Source of the DNA: Pseudovibrio japonicus
GTDB lineage: Bacteria > Pseudomonadota > Alphaproteobacteria > Rhizobiales > Stappiaceae
Assembly (NCBI RefSeq): GCF_014651595.1
Contig: NZ_BMXE01000012.1
Span: forward strand, 35,191 to 99,190
Reading direction: 5' to 3'
Length of the DNA: 64,000 bases
The position numbers and the translations under genes were made by a program. Below are positions 1-9,856 of this stretch, one piece after another. The notes beneath the pieces were generated by a model. That model was not told the DNA's origin and ran no database searches. It was given only the letters and a program-made list of their open reading frames with translations. Numbering within the stretch: the stretch's first letter is position 1; each line of letters opens with the position of its first letter.

Positions 1-1523
1 GCGCGCGTATCACCACCTGTGTTGGTGGCATGGATATGCGCCGCGAACGCCGCAACCTTTCTGCAGGCGCACACATCGTAGTTGGCACCCCAGGCCGCCT
101 GCGTGACCATATCGAACGTGGCTCCTTTGACACCTCCTCACTGCGCACAATCGTCCTCGACGAAGCAGATGAGATGCTGGATCTCGGCTTCCGTGAAGAC
201 CTCGAATTTATTCTTGGTGCAGCACCGAAAGAACGCCGCACTCTGCTGTTCTCCGCAACCGTTCCTCAGCAGATTGAAAACCTTGCAAAGCGCTTCCAGC
301 GTGATGCACAGCGCATTTCAACAGTCACCAACCGCGAGCAGCATACCGATATTGAATATCGCGCCATGCAGGTCGCTCCCAACGACCGCGAAAACGCGAT
401 CATCAACGTCCTGCGTTTCTACGAAGCACAGAACACCATCATTTTCTGCGGCACCCGCGAGATGGTCAAACACCTCTCCGCACGCCTCGGCAACCGTGGC
501 TTCGCAGTGGTTGCCCTGTCCGGTGAGCTGAGTCAGGCCGAACGTAACCACGCCCTCGGTGCCATGCGTAATGGCCGTGCCCGCGTTTGTGTGGCGACCG
601 ACGTCGCAGCACGCGGTATCGACTTGCCAAACCTGGATCTGGTGATCCACGCAGACCTGCCAAACAACGCAGAAACATTGCTGCACCGTTCTGGCCGTAC
701 TGGTCGCGCAGGCCGTAAAGGCGTGTGTACGCTGGTTGTCCCACACACCCGCCGTCGCACTGCATCCCGCCTCCTGAGCTTTGCAAAGGTGAAGGCAGAG
801 TGGGGCCCAGCTCCGACTGCACAGCAGATCCGCGACAAAGACCGCGAGCGCATCCTTGCGTCCTCCGATCTGCAGGAAGCACCGAGCGAAGAAGATCTGG
901 ATATGGTGAAAGAGCTTCTCGAGAAGTTCTCTCCAGAACAGATCGCAGCAGCTTACATGCGTCAGATCCATCAGGGTCTGCCTGCACCGGAAGAACTGCT
1001 GGCATCCAGCGCCAACTTCAACGAAGATAAAGAGCGCCAGCCACGCAAGAACTTCGACAATGGTGTTTGGTTCCGCCTCAACGTCGGTCGCAAGCACAAC
1101 GCTGAACCACGTTGGTTGCTGCCAATGATCTGCCGTGCAGGTCACATCACCAAGAAAGACATCGGCTCCATCCGCATCTTTGATGCAGACAGCCGCTTCG
1201 AGCTCGACGCAAAACTCGCAGATGCCTTCTTGGAAACCGTCAAAGAAAACGGCACTGGTGAAAAATCAATCACCATCACCCGTATTGAAGGTAATCCAGA
1301 ACGCAGCAGCAGCGGTCGTCCGGGTGGCAGACGCAATCACCGTAGCGGCGGTGGCGGCGGTTACCGTGGTGAAGGCGGACGCGGCGAAGGTGGTCGTGGC
1401 CGTGGTCGTCGTGAAGGCGGCGGTGGCGGTGGCTACCGTGGTGGCGAAGGTCGTGGTCGTGGACGCGGCGAGGGCAAACCCGGTGGCGGCAAAAGCTTCC
1501 GCGACAACCGCGGCGGCGAATAA
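1..1523 (+). CDS. DEAD-box ATP-dependent RNA helicase, 5' end outside window
   Basis: ATP-dependent RNA unwinding in the cytoplasm, probably in ribosome assembly or mRNA turnover. The reading frame is open from base 3 to the left edge (A-R-I-T-T-C-V-G-G before the first Met), so the motif I (Walker A) and Q-motif part lies outside the window. Visible motifs are the Ib-type TPGR, DEAD (LDEADEML), SAT (LLFSATVP), ARGID (TDVAARGID) and the HRSGRTGRAG motif VI. After the helicase core comes a DbpA/DeaD-type RNA-binding domain (about residues 350-425 of the visible part), then a tail of about 60 residues made almost only of Gly and Arg (RGG/RGRG repeats) that should bind RNA non-specifically. The domain order resembles DeaD/CsdA-type cold-shock helicases. 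The family is certain and the paralogue is not. An intrinsic terminator follows directly. Confidence 0.93.
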   Translation, partial: ARITTCVGGMDMRRERRNLSAGAHIVVGTPGRLRDHIERGSFDTSSLRTIVLDEADEMLDLGFREDLEFILGAAPKERRTLLFSATVPQQIENLAKRFQRDAQRISTVTNREQHTDIEYRAMQVAPNDRENAIINVLRFYEAQNTIIFCGTREMVKHLSARLGNRGFAVVALSGELSQAERNHALGAMRNGRARVCVATDVAARGIDLPNLDLVIHADLPNNAETLLHRSGRTGRAGRKGVCTLVVPHTRRRTASRLLSFAKVKAEWGPAPTAQQIRDKDRERILASSDLQEAPSEEDLDMVKELLEKFSPEQIAAAYMRQIHQGLPAPEELLASSANFNEDKERQPRKNFDNGVWFRLNVGRKHNAEPRWLLPMICRAGHITKKDIGSIRIFDADSRFELDAKLADAFLETVKENGTGEKSITITRIEGNPERSSSGRPGGRRNHRSGGGGGYRGEGGRGEGGRGRGRREGGGGGGYRGGEGRGRGRGEGKPGGGKSFRDNRGGE

Positions 1524-1543
1524 GCCTCACATACCAGAATTTG

Positions 1544-1569
1544 AAACGGGCCTTCGGGCCCGTTTTTTT
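1544..1569 (+). terminator. Rho-independent terminator of the helicase gene
   Basis: AACGGGCC-ttc-GGGCCCGTT hairpin followed by a run of seven T, 20 bases after the helicase stop codon. Confidence 0.92.
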
Positions 1570-2148
1570 ATGGTACACGTCCCGTTTCAACAAACACAAA
1601 TACCACCACATGGTCTCCCATGCAGTGTTGAAGCGGTAATCCCGTAAGACGGGTGGAGCAAGGCGAACAGGCTCTGCCTGCGCTACTTGTTAAATTAGTT
1701 TCTTCGGCATCAGCTACTCGCCTCGCCCGGGTCTTTTATCATGAACGCGCGGGTTCCTTCTCGAACAGACGTGACTGACACATTGCTGTGCCATTGGCAG
1801 TTTCCTGCCACCGCCGGACGCCCTTCGGAACGATCTCATTTCCCCTATACCACTGCGGTCTCAAAAGGGGACGCTTCACCGGACCTCCCGACACAATACG
1901 TTACCTCGCGCCGGTAGCCCAACCCCACCCACGCCGAGGGATGGACGGTCCACCCCTGCCCGATTGCGTGGGCACGAAAACCAAGATAAGCCCAGAAAAC
2001 ACAAGGGGGATAAGTTTTTTACACACTCACCCTCCCCGTCATCCCGCACAAGCGCAACGCGATGCGGGATCCAGAGCTGCACAGCGCAACCTGACTGACT
2101 TACACCCCGGAACACCAGCACCACGTCAGTGCTCCGATATCCCAAACG
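1570..2148. other. Intergenic stretch without a convincing gene
   Basis: About 580 bases between the helicase terminator and the converging yaiI gene. Open frames exist on both strands but have no ribosome binding site, and their translations (many Pro, Arg, Cys and His) look non-coding. The only recognisable item is the palindromic repeat at 2036-2080. Confidence 0.6.
2036..2080. repeat. Palindromic intergenic repeat of the GTCATCCCG...CGGGATCCAG type
   Basis: The sequence reads cGTCATCCCGCA, a 14-base loop, then TGCGGGATCCAGAGC. The 8-bp arms ATCCCGCA (2041-2048) and TGCGGGAT (2063-2070) are perfectly complementary. Short palindromes with the GTCATCCCG...CGGGATCCAG frame are common between genes in many alphaproteobacteria. 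Only one copy was noticed in this window. Confidence 0.55.
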
Positions 2149-2625
2149 CTACACGGCAAATCCCTGACGTTTCAGCTGTTGGATAATCTGGTCGATCTTC
2201 TGCAGAAACTGAGAACGGTCTTTGGGGGAGAATGGTCGCGGACCGGAGGTCTGCTCACCGAAGCTGCGTAGGTCTTCCATCAGGTTACGCGTTGCCAAGG
2301 CCATTCCGATGGATGCCTCGTCAAACACTTTTCCTTTTGGAGACAGCGCGATCGCCCCTGCTTTCACCACCCGGTCAGCCAGCGGGATATCCTGCGTGAC
2401 AACAATGTCACCCGGCACAGCCCGGTCTGCAATCCAGTCATCAGCAACATCAGGGCCTTCCGGCACAATCACCCGCTCAATATCCATATCCCGAGGCGTA
2501 TTGATGAAACTGTTGGCGACTACAAACACCTTCAGGCGATAGCGGTCAGCAACCTTGTAAACCTCGTCTTTAACGGGGCAAGCATCGGCATCAATGTAAA
2601 TAATAATCTTCTTTGCGCTGGTCAC
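2149..2625 (-). CDS. YaiI/YqxD family protein (UPF0178)
   Basis: 158-residue cytoplasmic protein of the conserved YaiI/YqxD (DUF188) family, which has a PIN-like fold and no settled function. Diagnostic features are the N-terminal [11 protein letters not shown] segment (acidic PIN-type residues), VANS, the VTQDIPLAD block in the middle and the C-terminal FSPKDRSQF motif. The start is a GTG with AGGAG about 10 bases upstream. The gene lies 22 bases after the amidase stop on the same strand, so the two are probably cotranscribed. Length is normal for the family. Confidence 0.9.
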   Translation of the reverse strand: MTSAKKIIIYIDADACPVKDEVYKVADRYRLKVFVVANSFINTPRDMDIERVIVPEGPDVADDWIADRAVPGDIVVTQDIPLADRVVKAGAIALSPKGKVFDEASIGMALATRNLMEDLRSFGEQTSGPRPFSPKDRSQFLQKIDQIIQQLKRQGFAV

Positions 2626-2647
2626 AGCGGCTCTTCTCCTGCGTTTA

Positions 2648-3985
2648 TCAGTGCTTTAGTCGCGCAGGAGAGATCACCTTGTCAATGAGGCTGGCCATTT
2701 CAAGCACATGCCAATCCGTTCCGGCCTGTCCAAACAACATCAATCCTGTTCCCGGCGTGCCATGCGCGTTCATCGGAATGGTCGCAGCACATCCATCTAC
2801 CCAGTTCACGGCACTGGTGTTTTGCGAAAGGCGGGGACCAAATTTACCTGGATTATCACGCGCATCATCAAATAGAGGCGCAACGACGGGAACGGTCGGT
2901 GCAATCAAAACATCGAACTTGCAGGCCATCTCTTTGAACGCACGTATGGCCTCTGCCCGTTTAGAACGGGCTTCCTCTACGTCTTTACTGGTTACCTCCG
3001 CAGATTTAAGAATACAGTCAAGCACATAAGGATCACACGTCTCTCGAAGGCCTTCCAGATAGCCACCAATCAGAGCCATGGTCTCATAGCCAAAAATGGT
3101 GCCGAAAAAGGTTGCACTATGCGACAGAACCGGCTCTGAGACCGGCGCAATAATACCGCCCGCATCCCGAATGGCCTGAAGTGACCGGTCAAAATCCACA
3201 CTGACCTGCGTATCCAGACCGACAGCCATTGGGGAAGCCACAAGCCCCACATGCAATCCATCAAGGCTCTTAATCCGGCGAGGTGCCGGGCATTGGCCGG
3301 AAAGCACCGCATACATCCGTGCGCACATATCAAGCGAACGCGCAATCGGACCAAGCGTGTCAAACGATGGAGAAAGCGAGAAAAGTCCTCTGGTTGAAAT
3401 GCTCGCACGCGTTGGCTTAAAGCCATAAAGCCCGTTAAGCGCTGCCGGAATACGAACTGACCCACCTGTGTCGGTGCCAATCGCAGCATCGCACAAACCC
3501 AGCCCAACACTCACCGCCCCACCGGAACTAGAACCGCCGGGAATGCGCAGCGGATCACTCACGTTCGGCGGCGTCCCATAATGCGGGTTTATCCCAAGGC
3601 CGGTATAGGACATCTCACTCAAATTGGTTCGTCCAAACGGCACAGCCCCCGCAGCACGCAACTGAGAAACAATCTTGGCATCCTCACAGGCCGGCGACCG
3701 CTCCCGCAGGAAGGCAGCGCCGGCGCTGGTCACTACGCCTTGCTCATCAACCATGTCCTTAATAGAAACAGTCACACCGTGAAGCGGAAGATCGCGGTGG
3801 AACGCCTGCACATTCTCATCAGCCTGCCGCGCCTGCCGCGCAATGCGCGCTGCATCAAACTCGATAAAGATGCTCTCGATAATGCTATCGGGAAGATCCA
3901 TAACCAGATCAATACAACGCCGCGCCTTATCTTCAGCCTGAAAGAAAATGCGTTTTTCACGCGCTGATCTGGAAAAGCTGCTCAT
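2648..3985 (-). CDS. Amidase (amidase-signature family)
   Basis: Hydrolyses a carboxamide to acid plus ammonia; the substrate cannot be told from sequence. 445 residues from the chosen ATG, which has AGGAA about 9 bases upstream. An ATG further upstream at 4042 has no such site and would add 19 atypical residues. The Ser-cisSer-Lys triad of the family is visible: Lys at about 76 (VSIKD), cis-Ser within the GGSSSGG loop (about 152-154) and nucleophile Ser at about 176 in [11 protein letters not shown]. There is no signal peptide, so it should be cytoplasmic. It probably forms a two-gene unit with the downstream yaiI gene. Close relatives are annotated as generic amidases or indoleacetamide hydrolases. 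A GatA role is unlikely because gatB and gatC are absent. Confidence 0.9.
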   Translation of the reverse strand: MSSFSRSAREKRIFFQAEDKARRCIDLVMDLPDSIIESIFIEFDAARIARQARQADENVQAFHRDLPLHGVTVSIKDMVDEQGVVTSAGAAFLRERSPACEDAKIVSQLRAAGAVPFGRTNLSEMSYTGLGINPHYGTPPNVSDPLRIPGGSSSGGAVSVGLGLCDAAIGTDTGGSVRIPAALNGLYGFKPTRASISTRGLFSLSPSFDTLGPIARSLDMCARMYAVLSGQCPAPRRIKSLDGLHVGLVASPMAVGLDTQVSVDFDRSLQAIRDAGGIIAPVSEPVLSHSATFFGTIFGYETMALIGGYLEGLRETCDPYVLDCILKSAEVTSKDVEEARSKRAEAIRAFKEMACKFDVLIAPTVPVVAPLFDDARDNPGKFGPRLSQNTSAVNWVDGCAATIPMNAHGTPGTGLMLFGQAGTDWHVLEMASLIDKVISPARLKH

Positions 3986-4096
3986 CCAAAGCTTCCTGAA
4001 AAGAACCCTATGCAGCTTGATTGTTGGCCAGTTTGGCAGCAAAACACAATCAGTTGTCTCGGTAAGACCTACCAGTCTCTTAATGTGGTGCCTGAA

Positions 4097-4133
4097 AACA
4101 AAAAGGAGCCCGCCAGCACGACTGGCGAACTCC
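4097..4133 (-). terminator. Rho-independent terminator of tex
   Basis: On the minus strand GGAGTTCGCCAG-tcgtg-CTGGCGGGCTCC (two G-U pairs) followed by TTTTTGTTTT, just after the tex stop codon. Confidence 0.85.
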
Positions 4134-4156
4134 CTGAAATTGTATCGGATACGAGC

Positions 4157-6598
4157 TTATCGCTTCGGCTTGTTAAACGCCGCTGCCAATGCCGCCGCCA
4201 TCGCATTGTTTGAACCAGAGCTGGTATCCGCTGGCTTCTTGCTACCACGAGGACCACCACCACGGTTTCCGCCATTCGAGCGATTGCCGCCACCCGGACG
4301 ACCACCCTGATTGCGGTTGCCACCACGATCTGCCTGACGTTCCCGCGCACTTTCGCGCGCATCCGCACTGTCCTTGCGCATGGTCAGACCAATGCGTTTG
4401 CGGGCAATGTCCACCTCAACAACCCGCACCTTCACAATATCACCCGCCTTCACCACCGTATGCGGATCATCCACAAAGCGATCCGCCAGCTGGGACACAT
4501 GCACTAGACCGTCCTGATGCACGCCGATATCCACGAAGGCACCGAAGTTGGTCACGTTGGTAACCGTCCCTTCCAGCATCATACCGGGCTTAAGATCCTG
4601 CATGGTCTCAACACCATCCTGGAAGGAGGCGGTCTTGAACTCAGGCCGTGGATCACGCCCCGGCTTTTCAAGCTCGGAGAAGATGTCCTTCACAGTCGGC
4701 AGACCAAACTTCTCATCGGTGAACTCTTTCGGGTCCAAAGAGCCAAGCATATTGGAACCCATGATCTCACGGATATCACGCCCACACGCCTTAATGATTT
4801 TTTTAGCCAGAGGATACGCTTCTGGGTGAACAGAGGACGCATCCAGCGGATTGTCACCATCCGCAATTCGCAGGAACCCCGCACACTGCTCAAATGCCTT
4901 TGGCCCAAGCCGGGAAACCTTCAGCAACTGTTTGCGGTTCTTGAACACACCAACCGTGTCCCGATACTCAACCACCGCCTTCGCAAGGCTCTCCGTCAGG
5001 CCGGAGATATGTGCAAGCAACGGTGCTGATGCGGTGTTGAGGTCAACCCCAACCGCGTTCACCGCATCTTCCACCACACCTTCCAGCGAACGCACCAGCT
5101 TGGTCTGGTTCACATCATGCTGATACTGCCCGACGCCAATTGACTTCGGCTCAATCTTCACCAGTTCCGCCAACGGATCCTGCAAGCGCCGCGCAATGGA
5201 TGCCGCCCCGCGCAGCGACACATCAATGTCCGGCATTTCCTTCGCCGCCAGTGCAGAGGCAGAGTAAACCGACGCACCCGCCTCATTCACCATCACCTTA
5301 GTCGGGCGATGCTCAGCCGGAATGTCCTTGAGCAGATCCGCCGCTAGGCGATCCGTCTCACGGCTGGCAGTCCCATTGCCAATCGCAATCAGGCTCACAC
5401 CATGCTTGGCTACCAAAGCCCGCAGTGTCGCAAGCGAGCCCTGAATGTCATTGCGTGGCTGGAAGGGGTAGATCGTCGCCGTATCCACCAGCTTGCCGGT
5501 CGCATCCACTACAGCCACCTTCACGCCGGTCCGAATACCCGGATCCAGACCCAGCGTTGCACGCGGGCCAGCAGGCGCCGCCAGCAACAAATCCTTCAGA
5601 TTCCGAGCGAAGACTTTGATGGCCTCTTCTTCCGCCTTGTCACGCAGCTCGCTCATCAAATCCAGCTCAACGTGAAGGCCAATCTTCACTTTCCATGTCC
5701 AACGACACACATCAGAAAGCCACTTATCAGCAGGACGGCCCTTATTCTCAATCCCAGCCGCATCTGCAATCATCTGCTCAACCGGCTTAACGGCGGAAAC
5801 GTCATCCTCATCCACCTTAAGGTCCAGCGCCAGAACGCCCTCGTTCCGCCCACGCAACAGCGCCAGCGCGCGGTGACTTGGAATGTTCTTCCAGTTCTCG
5901 GAATAGCCAAAATAGTCAGAGAACTTCGCCCCTTCCTGCTCCTTGCCAGCAACAACTTCCGCTTTCACAGCCCCCTGACGGGCCACATAGTTCCGCAGTT
6001 TACCAACCAGCTGAGCATTTTCCGAGAACCGCTCCATCAAGATCTGGCGTGCGCCATCCAGAACAGCCTTGGTATCCGCAAAGCCCTTCTCCGCATCGAT
6101 AAAACTGGCAGCTGCGCTTTCAGGTGTCTTGTTTGGATCACCCAGCAGCAAATCCGCCAATAGCTCAATGCCAGCCTCACGGGCAATCTGCGCCTTGGTG
6201 CGGCGTTTCTTTTTGTAAGGCAGATAGAGGTCTTCAAGTGTCGCTTTGTTATCCGCACCAGCAATCTGCTTTGCCAGCTCGTCGGTAAGCTTGCCCTGCT
6301 CCTCGATAGATTTCACAATCGCTTTGCGGCGATCTTCCATCTCACGCATATAGATCAGGCGCTCTTCCAACGTACGCAGCTGCGTATCGTCCAACCCACC
6401 TGTCGCCTCTTTGCGGTAACGCGCAATAAACGGAACCGTAGACCCGTCATCCAGCAACTGCACCGCAGAATTCACCTGCCCCGGCGCACAGCCAATCTCT
6501 CCAGCAATTCGCTGGGAAATCCGCAATGCAATATCCGCAGGCACCGCACCCGCTTTTGCAGAAGCGGAGGAAGAAGCAACAGAGGTCAGATCAGACAT
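4157..6598 (-). CDS. tex: Tex-family transcription accessory / RNA-binding protein
   Basis: 813 residues. Tex proteins (Spt6-like core) bind nucleic acid and associate with transcription; the exact cellular role is not settled. Order of parts: N-terminal helical region with the conserved PFIARYRKE and [10 protein letters not shown] blocks, a YqgF-like RNase H fold around [18 protein letters not shown] (about 350-370), helix-hairpin-helix repeats ([11 protein letters not shown], about 520-590), then an S1 RNA-binding domain ([17 protein letters not shown]...[10 protein letters not shown], about 670-735). After S1 there is a tail of about 65 residues rich in Gly, Asn and Arg ending [13 protein letters not shown], typical of alphaproteobacterial Tex. 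It is transcribed alone, with its own terminator. Confidence 0.96.
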   Translation of the reverse strand: MSDLTSVASSSASAKAGAVPADIALRISQRIAGEIGCAPGQVNSAVQLLDDGSTVPFIARYRKEATGGLDDTQLRTLEERLIYMREMEDRRKAIVKSIEEQGKLTDELAKQIAGADNKATLEDLYLPYKKKRRTKAQIAREAGIELLADLLLGDPNKTPESAAASFIDAEKGFADTKAVLDGARQILMERFSENAQLVGKLRNYVARQGAVKAEVVAGKEQEGAKFSDYFGYSENWKNIPSHRALALLRGRNEGVLALDLKVDEDDVSAVKPVEQMIADAAGIENKGRPADKWLSDVCRWTWKVKIGLHVELDLMSELRDKAEEEAIKVFARNLKDLLLAAPAGPRATLGLDPGIRTGVKVAVVDATGKLVDTATIYPFQPRNDIQGSLATLRALVAKHGVSLIAIGNGTASRETDRLAADLLKDIPAEHRPTKVMVNEAGASVYSASALAAKEMPDIDVSLRGAASIARRLQDPLAELVKIEPKSIGVGQYQHDVNQTKLVRSLEGVVEDAVNAVGVDLNTASAPLLAHISGLTESLAKAVVEYRDTVGVFKNRKQLLKVSRLGPKAFEQCAGFLRIADGDNPLDASSVHPEAYPLAKKIIKACGRDIREIMGSNMLGSLDPKEFTDEKFGLPTVKDIFSELEKPGRDPRPEFKTASFQDGVETMQDLKPGMMLEGTVTNVTNFGAFVDIGVHQDGLVHVSQLADRFVDDPHTVVKAGDIVKVRVVEVDIARKRIGLTMRKDSADARESARERQADRGGNRNQGGRPGGGNRSNGGNRGGGPRGSKKPADTSSGSNNAMAAALAAAFNKPKR

Positions 6599-6742
6599 TC
6601 AGCACTCTTGATTATGTTAAAACAGAGTACTCACAGTAGGTCTGCAATGCGGGCAAAACTAGGTGCGATAGAGGAATACGCACAGGGAAAGATTATGAGG
6701 AAATAGCGCGGCGTGGTGAAGGAAAACGCCCACAGCTTCAGT

Positions 6743-8020
6743 TTAAAAGAAGTTCCTCAGGATCGCCGAAACCGTAACAAGCCCGGCAATGGTTACGAAG
6801 ATGTTGGACAGCGCACCTCTGTATTTGGCCAAGGCTGGGACAGTTCTAATGGCATACATCGGCAGCAGGAATAAAATGATAGCAATGAAAGGCGCAAACA
6901 GATCCCCAATTACACCAATTAAGGGCAGTTCAATGATTGCCGCGAGCCATATTGTTCCAAAGAAGAAAACAAACAAGACAGCACTGATTTTCCTCTCTCC
7001 AACAAGATTGACCACCTCTGGTGATCCCACTTTCAAAAGCCCGGTCAAGGCTTCCTTTGAGCCAAGATAGAAGGCGAGGAACGAGGAATAAATTGCCGTG
7101 ATAGTAATAATTGGGCCGACCACTGAAATAACAGGTAAATCGAGGGTATTTGCGAGAAAGCTGAGAATGGTAATATTTTGCGATTTTGCCAAAGCGAGTT
7201 GTTCGGGTGAAGTCGCTAGCACGCAGCTCAGGACGAAAAACATCATAAATGCAAACAGCATTATCGAGGAGAATTTCAGCGTTCGATCAGATACTTCCTC
7301 CGCCTTATCTCCGTGGGTATGCCGCAGCACATACGCCATTATCGGGATCGCCGGAGCATAAAATAAAGCGAACACCATTATCGGCAGCGTCCTATAAACC
7401 TGATCCACGATAGTTCCAGCGCTAGGCATACTTCCAATCTCTACCGCAGATAAGGACCACTGCGGAATGAGGTAAATAGAGATACCGAATAGAACCAGAA
7501 TGAGCGGGAAAACCAAAACCTTAAAGGCCTCCAGAACATACCTGAGGCCAAAGAAAGTTGGAGCAAACATTATAAGCAGGATTATGCCTGAAAGCTGCCA
7601 GCGGACTAAGGGGCTGCTTCCCAATTGTGTTACCAGAATATCGTCAATCGTATTGGTCATGGAGGGGCCATAGACCAATATGTATGGGTACAAAGAAAAG
7701 AAATAAAACAGGGTAATCACTAAACTTACTTTGGCACCGAAATGCTCTTGCAGCACGCCAGAGAAATCAGCAGCTTTGTTTATCGAGGATAAGGCAAAGC
7801 GACCAAAGGCTAAATGGGGGTAATAAGTTAAAGGAGCTGCAAGGACGGCGATAATAATCAGCGGCCAAATTCCCTGTAGCCCCGCCTGAATAGGCAAGAA
7901 CAATATGCCCGCACCAACGGCTGTTCCAAACATGGAGATGGGCCAGACAAGCTTTTCCGAGTTCAGAAAGCCCGCAACCTTTCCCCGTTTTGGAGAATAA
8001 GAAGTCCTCGTGGCATCCAT
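6743..8020 (-). CDS. HAAAP-family amino-acid permease (SdaC/TdcC-like)
   Basis: 425-residue inner-membrane protein with about eleven hydrophobic segments. The N-terminal PISMFGTAVGAGILFLPIQAG block is the hallmark of the hydroxy/aromatic amino acid permease family, which imports serine, threonine or aromatic amino acids with protons or sodium. Absent tryptophanase or serine-deaminase neighbours, the substrate stays open. The ribosome binding site is weak (AAGAAA). The gene and the region upstream are more AT-rich than their surroundings, which may reflect membrane codon use or acquisition. Confidence 0.88.
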   Translation of the reverse strand: MDATRTSYSPKRGKVAGFLNSEKLVWPISMFGTAVGAGILFLPIQAGLQGIWPLIIIAVLAAPLTYYPHLAFGRFALSSINKAADFSGVLQEHFGAKVSLVITLFYFFSLYPYILVYGPSMTNTIDDILVTQLGSSPLVRWQLSGIILLIMFAPTFFGLRYVLEAFKVLVFPLILVLFGISIYLIPQWSLSAVEIGSMPSAGTIVDQVYRTLPIMVFALFYAPAIPIMAYVLRHTHGDKAEEVSDRTLKFSSIMLFAFMMFFVLSCVLATSPEQLALAKSQNITILSFLANTLDLPVISVVGPIITITAIYSSFLAFYLGSKEALTGLLKVGSPEVVNLVGERKISAVLFVFFFGTIWLAAIIELPLIGVIGDLFAPFIAIILFLLPMYAIRTVPALAKYRGALSNIFVTIAGLVTVSAILRNFF

Positions 8021-8523
8021 TGTTTTTCTTAGTTTTTGATGGGAAGCGGAGATGCTTCCCTGCCTGGATTTTATTTAGTCTTGCTCACAAAGCAGAAGGA
8101 TTCGGACCTCTTCGTTAGCCCGTTATCCATGGTAGTTATCTCAAAGAACCAGCTAAGTTACAAAAAAGGCTAGTATATGACGCAGTAATTCCGCTCAAAT
8201 CAAAGCCAATAAATCTTATTCAATACTGTTAATTAGAATTATCTTTAATATAATATAGAGATTGGCTTGCCAATTACTTCAGTATTTTTATAATTTATAA
8301 TAAATAATTACGAAAACGGAGACTCCCGTACGCTCAGGAACTTTATCTTGCAAAGCAATATTACGTTACTCACTCAAGATACCAATATAAGTAATATCTC
8401 ATCTCCGTTTGACCAAAACTAAAATACAGTGTCATTCAAATCATGAACCTATCGGGGAGGGGCATGAGCTGCGGTTTGATCTGTTCTATCAAAGGTTGGA
8501 GCTATCAGCGAAAAGGATATTCT
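8021..8523. other. AT-rich intergenic region
   Basis: About 500 bases, clearly more AT-rich than the flanks (for example the T/A run around 8280-8310). No gene before 8524 is supported; an in-frame ATG at 8443 has no ribosome binding site. It holds the nested inverted repeats listed separately and presumably the promoters of the permease gene and of the genes to the right. Confidence 0.6.
8314..8410. repeat. Nested inverted repeats, possible structured RNA or small element
   Basis: Outer arms AAACGGAGA (8314-8322) and TCTCCGTTT (8402-8410) enclose a second pair TATCTTG (8344-8350) and CAAGATA (8375-8381). A third pair TATTAC (8359-8364) and GTAATA (8391-8396) overlaps and would compete with the second. 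No target-site duplication or transposase is visible. Confidence 0.35.
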
Positions 8524-8631
8524 ATGTACCTTAATAGGCGGCTTCTCATGGATCTATGTGATTACATTAGCAGGACGCGAGGTGGGTTTGCAGAGCCCAT
8601 TGAAGATCTCGATACTAGCTCATTAATCTAG
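8524..8631 (+). CDS. Small hypothetical protein, 35 residues
   Basis: An ATG with AAAGG seven bases upstream opens a 35-codon frame (MYLNRRLLMDLCDYISRTR..., ending ..DLDTSSLI). The product has a basic amphipathic N-terminal half and an acidic C-terminal half. I recognise no family; the N-terminal R-LL-D pattern faintly recalls DUF1127-like small proteins but the signature is not there. A longer version from the ATG at 8443 lacks a ribosome binding site. Confidence 0.4.
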   Translation: MYLNRRLLMDLCDYISRTRGGFAEPIEDLDTSSLI

Positions 8632-8685
8632 CTTGCACCAGACTAAATATTTGAAATATATAAGTGATATTTCGACATTTCAGAA

Positions 8686-9558
8686 ATGGACTCCTCAATG
8701 AGTACTTATAGTGACCGTCTTTTGAAGCTCATCGTGATGAGTGATATTCACCTATTACCAAGGGGCGAGGTGAAACGAGGATTGGACACAGCACCCCGCT
8801 TTGATGCAGCGCTTGATAGTGTCCAGGCATTTCACATGGATGCAGACCTGTGTGTCTTTGCAGGGGATCTTACGGAGAAATCCGATGTCAAGGCGTATGA
8901 GCTCTTTGATAACCTGCGCTCACGGATCGACCTGCCCCAGAGAGTTCTATTAGGAAATCATGATGATCGCGATGTCTATATACGTTGTGCTAAGGAGCCT
9001 ATGCAGGATGAAAATGGATTCATCGAAGGCTATGAGGATATCAAGGGACATCGTGTCCTAATGCTCGATAGCTCCGAACCGGGAAAGACACGTGGCGGAT
9101 TTTGCGACAAACGCCTCACCTGGGTGGTGGAGCGCCTAGCTGAAGCCAAGTCGGCAGGCCTGAAGGTAATCATTTTATTGCATCACAATCCATGTGCTTT
9201 GCAAATGCCCGTAGACACCTACCGGCTGTCGGAGCCGGAAAAGTTATTGGCTGTATTACATGATAGTAAAGCAGAAATCATCCAGATAGTAGCCGGTCAT
9301 TGCCATATAACTTCAGCGGGTAGCTGGGGCGGTTACCCATGCGCCACGATTTCCGGTAACCAGCACCGAGTTGAGCCATTTTTGCGTGGGCGCAGTGGCC
9401 AACAGGCATGTTATGAAGACCCTGCCCAATATGCGGTGCTCCTGTCTGACGGAACAAACTGTGCGGTGCACTTCCAAAACTATATCGACCAAAGCACGGT
9501 GATGGATCAGCTATTGTTTCCGGCAAAAATGAATCAGGAGTTCGAGAAGCTGGATTGA
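8686..9558 (+). CDS. Calcineurin-like metallophosphoesterase (CpdA-type)
   Basis: 290-residue cytoplasmic phosphoesterase with the full class III cyclic nucleotide phosphodiesterase metal set: SDIH, AGDLTE, LGNHDD, LLHHNP and AGHCH. CpdA enzymes hydrolyse 3',5'-cAMP, and related enzymes act on other phosphodiesters. The start is either the ATG used here or the ATG four codons downstream; neither has a strong ribosome binding site. Base composition rises back to the genome average here. No operon partner is evident. Confidence 0.88.
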   Translation: MDSSMSTYSDRLLKLIVMSDIHLLPRGEVKRGLDTAPRFDAALDSVQAFHMDADLCVFAGDLTEKSDVKAYELFDNLRSRIDLPQRVLLGNHDDRDVYIRCAKEPMQDENGFIEGYEDIKGHRVLMLDSSEPGKTRGGFCDKRLTWVVERLAEAKSAGLKVIILLHHNPCALQMPVDTYRLSEPEKLLAVLHDSKAEIIQIVAGHCHITSAGSWGGYPCATISGNQHRVEPFLRGRSGQQACYEDPAQYAVLLSDGTNCAVHFQNYIDQSTVMDQLLFPAKMNQEFEKLD

Positions 9559-9856
9559 TAAGACGGTACACTGGAACCAAACTCCATAAGGAAACCTGAT
9601 TTGAACGACGGCTTTGTTTCAATAGGATACCTTGACCGCGCTTTAATGGGTTACCGTCTACACCTCAGGTCTGTTGGAAACACGCACAATCAGAACTAGG
9701 ATGAACGTAAAACATTGAGAGCCCTACACTCAGGCGAATGGCAGGTATAGTCACCAATCGCCATACCGCACTTGCGAATACGTGTGCACCGATTGCAGCT
9801 ACTATGGGCCCAAAGCACCCTGACTTCTGCAGCTTAAAGCCGGAGACAGGCTCCCG
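9559..9856. other. Intergenic region, nothing recognised
   Basis: About 300 bases between two converging genes (phosphoesterase and RecD-like helicase). No supported frame, RNA gene or clear terminator hairpin was found. Confidence 0.5.

Noticed and set aside
318..1145. Long antisense frames inside the helicase and other GC-rich genes
   Set aside because: They arise from codon bias on the opposite strand; none has domain motifs or a start signal.
1788..2186. Open frames of 132 (+) and 89 (-) residues in the first intergenic region
   Set aside because: No ribosome binding sites, odd amino-acid content, and one runs through a palindromic repeat and into yaiI.
8443..8523. Longer 62-residue version of the small ORF ending at 8631
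   Set aside because: The ATG at 8443 has no ribosome binding site, whereas the internal ATG at 8524 has AAAGG at the right distance.
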